Assembly (NCBI GenBank): GCA_944391155.1
Contig: CALXSO010000026.1
Coordinates: 1-5,670 of the forward strand
Reading direction: 5' to 3'
Length of the DNA stretch: 5,670 bases
Source: an uncultured Clostridia bacterium
Lineage (GTDB): Bacteria > Bacillota > Clostridia > TANB77 > CAG-508
Made by a program: the position numbers and the translations under genes. Of the stretch, positions 1 through 5,522 are shown in pieces (the stretch's first letter is position 1; the number at the start of each line of letters is the position of its first letter). Under the pieces are notes generated by a model. It saw only the letters and a program-made list of their open reading frames with translations, was not told the DNA's origin and searched no databases.

Positions 1-39
1 AGACATATGTATGGAGAGATAGTATATGAAAATGCATAA
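1..39 (+). CDS. Possible C-terminal tail of an upstream gene (partial)
   Basis: Reading from base 1, thirteen codons end in TAA at 37-39, giving RHMYGEIVYENA. The codons used (AGA, ATA, GTA, TAT, GAA, AAT, GCA) are those favoured by the confident genes of this window, and the other two forward frames stop within the first 30 bases. This fits the end of a coding region entering from the left, but twelve residues are too few to identify a family, and a random open stretch of this length is common. No hairpin terminator follows directly; the DnaA-box cluster begins about 55 bases downstream. Confidence 0.25.
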   Translation, partial: RHMYGEIVYENA

Positions 40-94
40 CATAATAAAACAGAAAAACATAGAATAATTAGAAAAATATAAATAAAAAAAACTA

Positions 95-173
95 TGTAGA
101 TAACGGATAAAAAAAAACACAGTAAAATGAGTTATTCACAAAGTTATCCACAGTATCCACAATATGTGGATAA
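95..173. promoter_or_regulatory. Cluster of DnaA boxes, oriC-like
   Basis: Five 9-mers match the DnaA box TTATCCACA. Two are perfect: 144-152 on the plus strand and 165-173 on the minus strand. Three have one mismatch: TTATTCACA at 132-140 (+), GTATCCACA at 153-161 (+) and TTATCTACA at 95-103 (-). Four of them lie within 42 bases, separated by 3, 0 and 3 bases. Such packing is typical of a chromosomal replication origin or of a strongly DnaA-regulated site. Very AT-rich DNA follows at about 181-257 and could act as the unwinding element. No dnaA, dnaN, rpmH or other usual origin neighbour is visible, so the role as oriC is inferred; regulation by DnaA or titration of DnaA are the alternatives. 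Confidence 0.65.
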
Positions 174-257
174 AAAGCAAGTAAACAAAAGAGATAACAT
201 AAAGTTGAAAACAATATGTTTTATATATAAAAAATAATTTATAAGAGAGATAAAAAA

Positions 258-324
258 CTATAGTTTTACCTCAATGTCATTAAGTCCGCCATCTTAACTT
301 AATGACATTGAGGTAGACCTATAG
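258..324. repeat. Long inverted repeat / hairpin
   Basis: A perfect 17-base inverted repeat pairs 268-284 with 298-314 around a 13-base loop (285-297). The stem continues outward through three further pairs (265-267 with 315-317, one of them T-G) and one mismatch. It then closes with the 6-base palindrome CTATAG at 258-263 against 319-324. The structure is about 26 pairs long and richer in GC than its surroundings. On the minus strand it is followed by a run of T (complement of the A run at 252-257), so it could terminate leftward transcription, but no leftward gene lies just to its right. On the plus strand there is no T run. It may instead be a structural element beside the DnaA boxes or the end of a small mobile element. 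Confidence 0.75.
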
Positions 325-356
325 CTCTTTAACAAAAAATACTTATATATCGATAT

Positions 357-384
357 TTTAGTCTACCCTACAAAATTTAGTCTA
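357..384 (+). repeat. Short direct repeat TTTAGTCTA, 19 bases apart
   Basis: TTTAGTCTA occurs at 357-365 and again at 376-384, start to start 19 bases, which places the two copies on nearly the same face of the helix. They lie just upstream of a possible extended -10 element (TGATATTAA, 393-401) for the gene starting at 495. They could be an operator for that gene, but a nine-base repeat in AT-rich DNA can also occur by chance. Confidence 0.3.
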
Positions 385-392
385 AACATTAA

Positions 393-401
393 TGATATTA
401 A
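393..401 (+). promoter_or_regulatory. Possible extended -10 promoter for the split-barrel gene
   Basis: TGATATTAA has the TGn extension followed by TATTAA (396-401). No good -35 hexamer stands 16-18 bases upstream, where the sequence is only AT-rich. If used, transcription would begin near 408 and leave a leader of about 87 bases before the ATG at 495. The assignment is weak. Confidence 0.3.
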
Positions 402-494
402 AATAAAAATTATAAATAAAAGAAAAAACTATTGCTAAAAAAATATAAAAGTGGTATTAATAATAATATAAAACAAAAGAAAGGAAGTAATAAA

Positions 495-1448
495 ATGGAA
501 GAAAAACACAAGAAAATAGAAGAATTAAATGGATTTAAAGATATTAGAATAGTAGATAATTTTTATCAAACATCAAGTTTTTTCCCAATGCCAACAACAG
601 AAATAGGAACACTAAGTGAAAATGGACAAACAAATCTAGGTTCATATTCTTTATGCTTTCCATACTATATAGCAGGTAAAGATTACTATGCAATGTTATT
701 ATGTTGTAGAAATAGCTCTAATACAGCAAAAAATATCTTAAGAACAGGAAAATGCTCAATTAATTTTATTACAGATAAAAGAAAATATTTTAAAGAAGCA
801 GTAAGATTAGGATATCCAGGAGAAACAACAGAAGAGAAAATGAAAGACTGTATATTTACACTAGTAGATGGAAAAAGAGCTAGAGAAAATCCAGAAGAAA
901 AATATCCTAAAATAATTCAAGAAGCATTTCAGGTGTTTGAATGTACTTGGATAAGAGAATTAGATGGTGCAGAAGAAGACAAAGTTCAAGAAGAATACAA
1001 ACCACCATATCATCAATTTAATGGGATAACAAGCGAATTCGGTGCACACTTCATATTAAAAATTGACAATATTCTTATGAAACCTAAACAATATGATGCA
1101 ATAATAAATGGGGTAACAGCAAAAGGATTTCCTCAAGTGCCAGTAGATTATGGATATCGCGATAGTAAATATTTTTGGTATACAAGATTTAAGAAACCAA
1201 TAGCAGAACCAATACCAGAAAGCAAAGGAATAGGACTAGATACAGTAAAATATGCAGCATCAAGAATAGATCCAGATGTTAAATTTACAGATGAAGCATG
1301 TCAAAAACTTATAAAAGTACCAAGAGTATTTTTAAATACAGTACTAAAAGGATGTGTATCATGGGCAAAAGAAAACAATGTAAAATTAATAACTGAAAAA
1401 GAAATGGATGAAATACAAGATAAAAGAAATAAAGAGAAAAAGGAATAA
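495..1448 (+). CDS. Flavin-reductase-like split-barrel protein with PCP_red-like C-terminus
   Basis: The 317-residue protein resembles the flavin reductase-like (FMN-binding split barrel) family, which binds FMN and usually supports flavin or NAD(P)H-linked reduction in the cytoplasm. Residues about 25-92 show the family pattern: a PxPTTEIGTL strand, a GxxNLGSYS segment, then an SSNTAKNILRTGKCSINF segment in which the N-S-T stretch is typical of phosphate/flavin contacts. Residues 184-195 form a further barrel strand. Residues about 262-310 are a separate helical tail with FTDEA, LIKVP and, after a helix, LITEKE. This spacing resembles the PCP_red domain found at the C-terminus of light-independent protochlorophyllide reductase subunit B. 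There is no signal peptide or membrane segment. The ATG at 495 is chosen because AAAGGAAG (480-487) stands 7 bases before it; an in-frame TTG at 432 has no ribosome binding site. The gene is monocistronic, with a strong terminator downstream. The split-barrel assignment is fairly sure, the tail domain moderately so, and the substrate is unknown. Confidence 0.75.
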   Translation: MEEKHKKIEELNGFKDIRIVDNFYQTSSFFPMPTTEIGTLSENGQTNLGSYSLCFPYYIAGKDYYAMLLCCRNSSNTAKNILRTGKCSINFITDKRKYFKEAVRLGYPGETTEEKMKDCIFTLVDGKRARENPEEKYPKIIQEAFQVFECTWIRELDGAEEDKVQEEYKPPYHQFNGITSEFGAHFILKIDNILMKPKQYDAIINGVTAKGFPQVPVDYGYRDSKYFWYTRFKKPIAEPIPESKGIGLDTVKYAASRIDPDVKFTDEACQKLIKVPRVFLNTVLKGCVSWAKENNVKLITEKEMDEIQDKRNKEKKE

Positions 1449-1555
1449 TCCACATAGGGTTAAGAAAAAATTTTCTTTTGAAAATAAAATTTTAGACATT
1501 TATTTTTACTTTAAGACTGCGTTGTAACTTAAAGATTCATAATGTTTCTAAATAA

Positions 1556-1603
1556 TAAAAAGAGAACAATTTATTAGATAAATAATAAATTGTTCTCTTT
1601 TTA
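1556..1603. terminator. Strong bidirectional intrinsic terminator
   Basis: A perfect 21-base-pair stem joins 1556-1576 to 1583-1603 around the 6-base loop GATAAA. The left arm starts with A residues and the right arm ends in a T run (1598-1602) followed by TAATTTTC, so it can terminate transcription in both directions. It sits 108 bases after the stop codon of the split-barrel gene. Confidence 0.85.
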
Positions 1604-1720
1604 ATTTTCTGATAAAAAAGTTATAAAATTTTAAAAATTTAATTACATAAAATCTTATTTTTGTATTTAGATTTCAAAAATTTTTTATTTAAAAATTATA
1701 TAATTAAACAAAATAAAACA

Positions 1721-1753
1721 TTACAAATATTAAATATATTAATATAATATAAT
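1721..1753 (+). promoter_or_regulatory. Possible promoter of the rhodanese gene
   Basis: Two overlapping perfect -10 hexamers TATAAT lie at 1743-1748 and 1748-1753. TTACAA (1721-1726) is a poor -35, 16 bases before the first. Transcription would start near 1755-1760, leaving a leader of roughly 30 bases with the ribosome binding site. In DNA this rich in A+T the -10 match alone is modest evidence. Confidence 0.4.
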
Positions 1754-1786
1754 AGAGGATTATATATTCTCAAACAAAGGAAGGAA

Positions 1787-2126
1787 ATGAGAAAAATGCA
1801 AAAACTGATGCAAAAAATAAAAAAACATTTAACAAGAAAACTTGATAAAGACGATATAACATTGCAAGAATTAAATGAATTAAGGAAAAAGGGAATAACT
1901 TTAATAGACGTAAGAAGTGTTCAAGAATTTCAAGAAAACCATATTGATGGAGCCATATCAATACCAGAATACAAAATAACAAAAGAAATATTAAGCAGAA
2001 TTTCTCCTGAAGAAGAAATAATAGTATATTGTTCAACACGGACAAAGAAGTAAAAAAGCAAAGAAAAAACTAGAAAAACTAGGATATAAAAGGGTATATA
2101 ATTTATATAATGGATTGGGATTTTAA
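1787..2126 (+). pseudogene. Single-domain rhodanese, frameshifted in the active-site loop
   Basis: This is a small cytoplasmic rhodanese (sulfurtransferase) domain, a family that carries sulfur as a persulfide on a catalytic cysteine. Reading from ATG 1787, the domain landmarks are LIDVR (residues 39-43), EF (47-48), HIDGAISIP (52-60) and IIVYCST (78-84). The frame then runs into TAA at 2051-2053 after only 88 residues. Removing one base at about 2039 restores CSTGQRS, the classic CxxGxR catalytic loop with Cys82 and Arg87. It also restores a normal end, KKLEKLGYKRVYNLYNGLGF, stopping at 2124-2126, for a 112-residue protein. The extra base is not in a homopolymer. AAAGG (1776-1780) is 6 bases before ATG 1787; an ATG at 1796 is an alternative start. 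As written the protein keeps the cysteine but loses most of the loop and the last helix, so it should be inactive. Mutation or an assembly error are the simplest explanations. Confidence 0.8.
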
Positions 2127-2155
2127 GATATATTCTAAGATTAAAAAAGTATATA

Positions 2156-2226
2156 AAATATAATACCAAAATTCAAAGAATTCAACTCTTATTGAGCTGG
2201 ATTCTTTAAATTTTAGTATTATATTT
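2156..2226. terminator. Long imperfect hairpin after the rhodanese gene, probable terminator
   Basis: Bases 2156-2188 pair with 2194-2226 with only three mismatches (2167/2215, 2174/2208, 2185/2197) and one T-G pair, closing on a five-base loop, TTATT (2189-2193). The outer part is AT-only and the inner part contains GAATTCAACTC against GAGCTGGATTC. It begins 30 bases after the restored rhodanese stop codon. The right arm is T-rich but is not followed by a clean T run. A terminator is the likely role; an old inverted duplication or a small structured RNA are alternatives. Confidence 0.6.
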
Positions 2227-2317
2227 GTTACTATTATTTACGGAATAAAAGTAATCCGTCCGAAATGTTGATATATAAATATTTTTTTTACACCACTTTT
2301 TTGAAAAACAAAAATCC

Positions 2318-2346
2318 TTGATTTTACAATATAATTATGTTAAAAT
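2318..2346 (+). promoter_or_regulatory. Vegetative (SigA-type) promoter of lepA
   Basis: TTGATT (2318-2323) is followed, after exactly 17 bases, by TAAAAT (2341-2346), and the -10 carries the TGn extension (TGT at 2338-2340). Transcription would start near 2353 and give a leader of about 60 bases before the lepA ATG. This is the best-formed promoter in the window. Confidence 0.65.
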
Positions 2347-2403
2347 TTTCGTATAAAAAAGGAAAAACTAACCAATATTTATAAATTAAAAGTTTTTTTG
2401 CTC

Positions 2404-2410
2404 AAGGAGG
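2404..2410 (+). promoter_or_regulatory. Ribosome binding site of lepA
   Basis: AAGGAGG is a near-perfect complement to the 3' end of 16S rRNA and lies 5 bases before ATG 2416. It fixes the start there and excludes the in-frame TTG at 2398, which lies upstream of the site. Confidence 0.9.
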
Positions 2411-2415
2411 AAAAA

Positions 2416-4227
2416 ATGGAGGAAAGACAAAAATATATAAGAAATTTTAGCATAATAGCACATATCGATCATGGAAAATCAACATTAGCAGATAGATTAA
2501 TTGAAATGACAGGAGTTCTATCTCAAAGAGAGATGGAAAGCCAAGTTCTAGACAATATGGATATTGAAAAAGAAAGAGGAATAACAATAAAATCACAAGC
2601 AGTAAGAATGAAATACAAAGCAAAAGATGGTCATGAATATACATTTAATTTAATAGACACACCAGGTCATGTAGACTTTAACTATGAAGTTTCAAGAAGT
2701 TTAGCAGCATGTGATGGGGCAATATTAGTAGTAGACAGTACTCAAGGAGTAGAAGCACAGACACTTGCAAATGTATATTTAGCAATAGACAATAATCTAG
2801 AAGTATTACCAGTAATAAATAAAATAGACTTACCAAATGCAAGACCAGAAGAAGTAAAAAAAGAAATAGAAGATATAATAGGAATACCAGCAATGGATGC
2901 ACCTTGCATATCAGCAAAATCAGGATTAAATGTAGAAGAAGTATTAGAAAGAATAGTAACAGACTTACCAGCACCAAAAGGAAACGAAAACGCAAAAACA
3001 CAATGTCTAATATTTGACTCTTATTACGATAATTACAAAGGTGCAGTAGCATATGTAAGAGTAAAAGAAGGAAAAGTAAAAATTGGAGATGAAATCCTAT
3101 TCATGGCAACAAATAAAACATACACAGTAACAGAAGTAGGATATTTTGTACCAGGTTCATACATGCCATCAAAAGAGCTAAAAGCAGGAGAAGTAGGGTA
3201 TATTGCTGCAAGTGTAAAAAATTTATCAGATATACATGTAGGAGATACTGTAACTCTAAAAAATAATCCAGCAGATGAACCATTAAAAGGATATAAAAAA
3301 GTAACACCAATGGTATATTGTGGACTATATCCAGTAGATGGAAGCCAATACGAAGACTTAAAAATTGCACTAGAAAAACTAAAATTAAATGATGCAGCAT
3401 TAGAGTATGAACAAGAAACTTCAGCCGCTTTAGGATTTGGATTTAGATGTGGATTTTTAGGATTATTACACTTAGAAATAATAGAAGAAAGACTAGATAG
3501 AGAATTTGACCTAGGGCTAATTACAACAGCACCATCAGTTATATATAAGGTACACAAAACAGACGGAGAAGTAGTAGACATATATAACCCAACAGACTTA
3601 CCAAAAGCACAAGAGATATCATATATGGAAGAACCATTTGTAACAGCAAATATATATATGCCAAAAGAATATGTAGGAAATGTTATGGATATTTGTCAAA
3701 AAAGAAGAGGAATATATATAGATATGCAATATCTTGATGAAACAAGAGTTACACTAATATATGAAATGCCATTAAATGAAATAATATATGACTTTTTTGA
3801 TAATCTTAAATCAAAAACAAAAGGATATGCATCATTTGATTATGAATTTAAAGAATACAGAAAATCAGATTTAGTTAAACTTGATATATATATAAATAAT
3901 GAACCAGTAGATGCATTAAGCTTCATATTACACAAAGACCGTAGCTATGAAAGAGGCAAAAAAATGGTAGAAAAACTAAAAACAGAAATACCAAGGAAAT
4001 TATTTAAAATACCAATTCAAGCAGCAATAGGAGGAAAAATAATAGCAAGAGAAACAATATCAGCAATGAGAAAAGATGTACTAGCTAAATGCTATGGTGG
4101 AGACATAACAAGAAAGAAGAAATTATTGGAAAAACAAAAACGTGGTAAAAAGAAAATGCGTGAGATTGGAAATGTAGAAGTACCTCAGGAAGCATTTTTA
4201 TCAGTGCTAAAGCTAGATGAGGAATAG
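2416..4227 (+). CDS. lepA: Elongation factor 4 (LepA), ribosome-associated GTPase
   Basis: This 603-residue protein is a complete LepA/EF4, close to the usual family length of about 600. LepA is a translational GTPase related to EF-G that binds the ribosome, has been described as back-translocating tRNAs, and influences initiation and stress growth. The GTPase signatures are all present: AHIDHGKS (15-22, P-loop), RGITIK (54-59, switch I), DTPGH (81-85), NKID (135-138) and SAKSG (166-170). They are followed by a beta-barrel domain II (about 190-285), an EF-G III-like domain (about 295-375, with GFGFRCGFLGLLH) and an EF-G V-like domain (about 400-480). The LepA-specific C-terminal domain (about 490-600) includes AKCYGGDITRKKKLLEKQK and GNVEVPQEAFL. 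EF-G domain IV is absent, as expected. The gene has its own promoter and ribosome binding site. It is not followed by hemW or hrcA, which often accompany lepA in Firmicutes. Confidence 0.98.
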   Translation: MEERQKYIRNFSIIAHIDHGKSTLADRLIEMTGVLSQREMESQVLDNMDIEKERGITIKSQAVRMKYKAKDGHEYTFNLIDTPGHVDFNYEVSRSLAACDGAILVVDSTQGVEAQTLANVYLAIDNNLEVLPVINKIDLPNARPEEVKKEIEDIIGIPAMDAPCISAKSGLNVEEVLERIVTDLPAPKGNENAKTQCLIFDSYYDNYKGAVAYVRVKEGKVKIGDEILFMATNKTYTVTEVGYFVPGSYMPSKELKAGEVGYIAASVKNLSDIHVGDTVTLKNNPADEPLKGYKKVTPMVYCGLYPVDGSQYEDLKIALEKLKLNDAALEYEQETSAALGFGFRCGFLGLLHLEIIEERLDREFDLGLITTAPSVIYKVHKTDGEVVDIYNPTDLPKAQEISYMEEPFVTANIYMPKEYVGNVMDICQKRRGIYIDMQYLDETRVTLIYEMPLNEIIYDFFDNLKSKTKGYASFDYEFKEYRKSDLVKLDIYINNEPVDALSFILHKDRSYERGKKMVEKLKTEIPRKLFKIPIQAAIGGKIIARETISAMRKDVLAKCYGGDITRKKKLLEKQKRGKKKMREIGNVEVPQEAFLSVLKLDEE

Positions 4228-4240
4228 GGGATAATTACAA

Positions 4241-4273
4241 TAAAAAAGAGAGATTCAAAAAATGAATCTCCCT
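4241..4273 (-). terminator. Intrinsic terminator of the minus-strand membrane gene
   Basis: An 8-base-pair stem (GAGATTCA at 4250-4257 with TGAATCTC at 4263-4270, loop AAAAA), extended past one mismatch by two further pairs, is followed on the minus strand by a T run (complement of the A run at 4242-4247). It lies 9 bases beyond the stop codon of the minus-strand gene. On the plus strand there is no T run after the stem, so it would stop lepA transcripts poorly at best. Confidence 0.75.
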
Positions 4274-4282
4274 AGGAAAGTA

Positions 4283-4627
4283 TTAAAAGTTTAATTCAAT
4301 GTTAGTTTCCACCATGATTGAAATTATTGTAGCCAATAAAATGAAACCTGCACATACAATATGACCAAACACTATGGAAACTATAGATAAAATCATGCCC
4401 AATATTATAAAAATTATATAATATATAATAGATCCATAATTGTCGTTTTTGCCAGTTACTGCTGCAAAAAAACAACAAAAAAGATACATAATAAATACAA
4501 AAAAACATGGGCACATATCGGTTTCTAAATTAGTGACAGGAGTTATTTTATATAATAATACTCCACTCACAATTGATGCACTTAACCGAATCATCAAAGA
4601 GATTTTACAATAAACTTTTTCTTCCAT
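4283..4627 (-). CDS. Small hypothetical membrane protein, about four transmembrane helices
   Basis: I do not recognise a family for this 114-residue protein. It starts MEEKVYCKISLMIRL and has four strongly hydrophobic stretches, near residues 11-28, 39-60, 66-85 and 87-107. They are separated by short polar turns (TNLETDMCP and GKNDNYG), which fits a small integral membrane protein with both ends on the same side. It contains five cysteines, including a CPC and a CC pair. ATG 4627 is chosen because GGAGG (complement of 4636-4640) lies 8 bases before it; an in-frame TTG at 4642 overlaps that site and is rejected. Codon use differs from the neighbours: it uses ATT and ATC for isoleucine as well as ATA, and codon 14 is CGG, not seen in frame in the intact plus-strand genes. 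It is transcribed alone, against lepA and divergently from the gene at 4708, which suggests an accessory or acquired gene. Function unknown. Confidence 0.75.
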   Translation of the reverse strand: MEEKVYCKISLMIRLSASIVSGVLLYKITPVTNLETDMCPCFFVFIMYLFCCFFAAVTGKNDNYGSIIYYIIFIILGMILSIVSIVFGHIVCAGFILLATIISIMVETNIELNF

Positions 4628-4707
4628 ATTAAATACCTCCAATAATAATTATTATAATACACATATTAACATAAAATTGTACAAAAGTAAAGTGAAAAGG
4701 AAAAATT
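4628..4707. promoter_or_regulatory. Divergent promoter region
   Basis: The 80 bases between the two divergent genes must carry both start signals. The self-complementary ATTATAAT at 4651-4658 supplies a TATAAT -10 hexamer on each strand (4653-4658 on the plus strand, 4651-4656 on the minus strand), so the two promoters may overlap back to back. No convincing -35 hexamer is seen for either. The ribosome binding sites are GGAGG on the minus strand (4636-4640) and AAAAGGA on the plus strand (4695-4701). Confidence 0.4.
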
Positions 4708-5367
4708 ATGAACATAAATAAGAAAAATTTTATGAAGCTAAACAAAAAATTCGACGAATTTAGCAAAGAAAATGAAAAAAACAAATCATTTGAAACAATA
4801 AAAGGAAAAATGCCAATACTAATATCAGCCCCACACAGTGTTAGACAAATAAGAAATGGAAAAATAAAAGGAAAAGACATATATACAGGACCAATTGCAA
4901 TAGTTTTGCAACAAGAAACAAATTGCCACTGCATATATAAAACTAAAAACAACAATGATGACGCAAACTATGACATAGAAAACAATACGTATAAACAAGA
5001 AATATTAAAAATAATAAAACAAAATAATATAAAACTACTATTAGATATACATGGAGCAAGTGATGAACATGGCTTTGGGGTAGACATAGCAACAGGAGAA
5101 AGAAAAAATTTAAATGGAAATGAAAAAGCAATAGAGATATTAGTAGAAATACTAAAAAAACATAATATAGAAAACATAGAAATAGATAAAGTATTTAAAG
5201 CAAAAAGTATACATACAATATGTAAGACAATAGCAGAGAAAACATCAATACCCTGTATAGAAATAGAAATAGCAAAAAAATTCAGAGACATAAATAATTT
5301 TAGCAACATATCAAAAATCATAGAAGCATTAAAAGAATATATAATAGAAATAGAAAAAATGGGTTAA
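4708..5367 (+). CDS. N-formylglutamate amidohydrolase-like protein
   Basis: This 219-residue cytoplasmic protein looks like a divergent member of the N-formylglutamate amidohydrolase-like group, zinc hydrolases with a fold related to carboxypeptidases. Visible candidates for the metal and catalytic sites are SAPHSV (residues 40-45, His43), the acidic residue Asp57 in GKDIYTG, LLLDIHGA (110-117, with Asp113 and His115), and IEIEIAKKFRD (184-194, Glu185 and Glu187). HGFGVDIATGE (121-131) is likely a substrate-loop segment. The first 30 residues are a lysine-rich, low-complexity lead. ATG 4708 has AAAAGGA (4695-4701) at suitable spacing; Met9 is a weaker alternative start. If active, it would hydrolyse an N-acylated amino acid or a similar amide, but no histidine-degradation gene (hut) is nearby, so the substrate is not indicated. 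The gene is divergent from the membrane protein and has no clear terminator. The family call is from motif resemblance only. Confidence 0.55.
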   Translation: MNINKKNFMKLNKKFDEFSKENEKNKSFETIKGKMPILISAPHSVRQIRNGKIKGKDIYTGPIAIVLQQETNCHCIYKTKNNNDDANYDIENNTYKQEILKIIKQNNIKLLLDIHGASDEHGFGVDIATGERKNLNGNEKAIEILVEILKKHNIENIEIDKVFKAKSIHTICKTIAEKTSIPCIEIEIAKKFRDINNFSNISKIIEALKEYIIEIEKMG

Positions 5368-5431
5368 TATAAAATAAATAAAGATTAGAATTTGGAGTAA
5401 TATCACAAAAATTAAAATTTATTCAGATTTA

Positions 5432-5460
5432 TTGACTATTCTATTTTCAAGGTATAAAAA
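5432..5460 (+). promoter_or_regulatory. Possible promoter before the RlmB-like gene
   Basis: TTGACT (5432-5437, five of six matches to the -35 consensus) is followed by TATAAA at 5453-5458 after 15 bases, or TAAAAA at 5455-5460 after 17. Either would start transcription near 5465-5470, about 55 bases before ATG 5523. The short spacer or weaker -10 lowers confidence. Confidence 0.45.
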
Positions 5461-5522
5461 TAGCTTGGTTTATAGGTAAAACCATTAAAAACCTAAATAT
5501 ATTATACAAGGATTTGGAGAAA

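Larger units (their letters stand above)
1449..1786. other. Intergenic region with terminator and promoter
   Basis: This 338-base gap has no supportable gene; all frames are closed at short intervals. Apart from the terminator at 1556-1603 it contains a weak 7-base-pair hairpin (1509-1515 with 1528-1534, CTTTAAG against CTTAAAG). A long stretch of almost pure A+T follows (about 1603-1740), leading into tandem TATAAT motifs before the rhodanese gene. Confidence 0.6.

Noticed and set aside
432..494. N-terminal extension of the split-barrel gene from a TTG codon at 432
   Set aside because: No ribosome binding site precedes it, the added residues are low-complexity Lys/Asn, and ATG 495 has a well-placed AAAGGAAG.
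2030..2053. Programmed +1 frameshifting in the rhodanese gene
   Set aside because: The tRNAs reading TCA or ACA would not re-pair one base downstream, and no stimulatory element is seen; the rare CGG codon alone is weak support. A mutation or assembly error is simpler.
1770..2169. Minus-strand open frames opposite the rhodanese gene
   Set aside because: They are antisense to a recognisable rhodanese domain and have no independent support.
2398..2415. lepA starting at TTG 2398
   Set aside because: The strong AAGGAGG at 2404-2410 lies inside this extension and points to ATG 2416, which gives the family-typical N-terminus.
2678..3581. Long minus-strand open frames inside lepA
   Set aside because: They are antisense shadows of a conserved gene, with leucine/serine-rich composition caused by the purine-rich coding strand and no ribosome binding sites.
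4247..4273. Terminator for lepA on the plus strand
   Set aside because: The stem is followed on the plus strand by CCTAGGAAAG and not a T run; the T run is on the minus strand only.
4628..4642. Minus-strand gene starting at TTG 4642
   Set aside because: The TTG overlaps the GGAGG ribosome binding site that serves ATG 4627.
4943..5321. Minus-strand open frames opposite the amidohydrolase-like gene
   Set aside because: Same reason: low-complexity hydrophobic translations of an A-rich sense strand, lying opposite a gene with clear motifs and a ribosome binding site.
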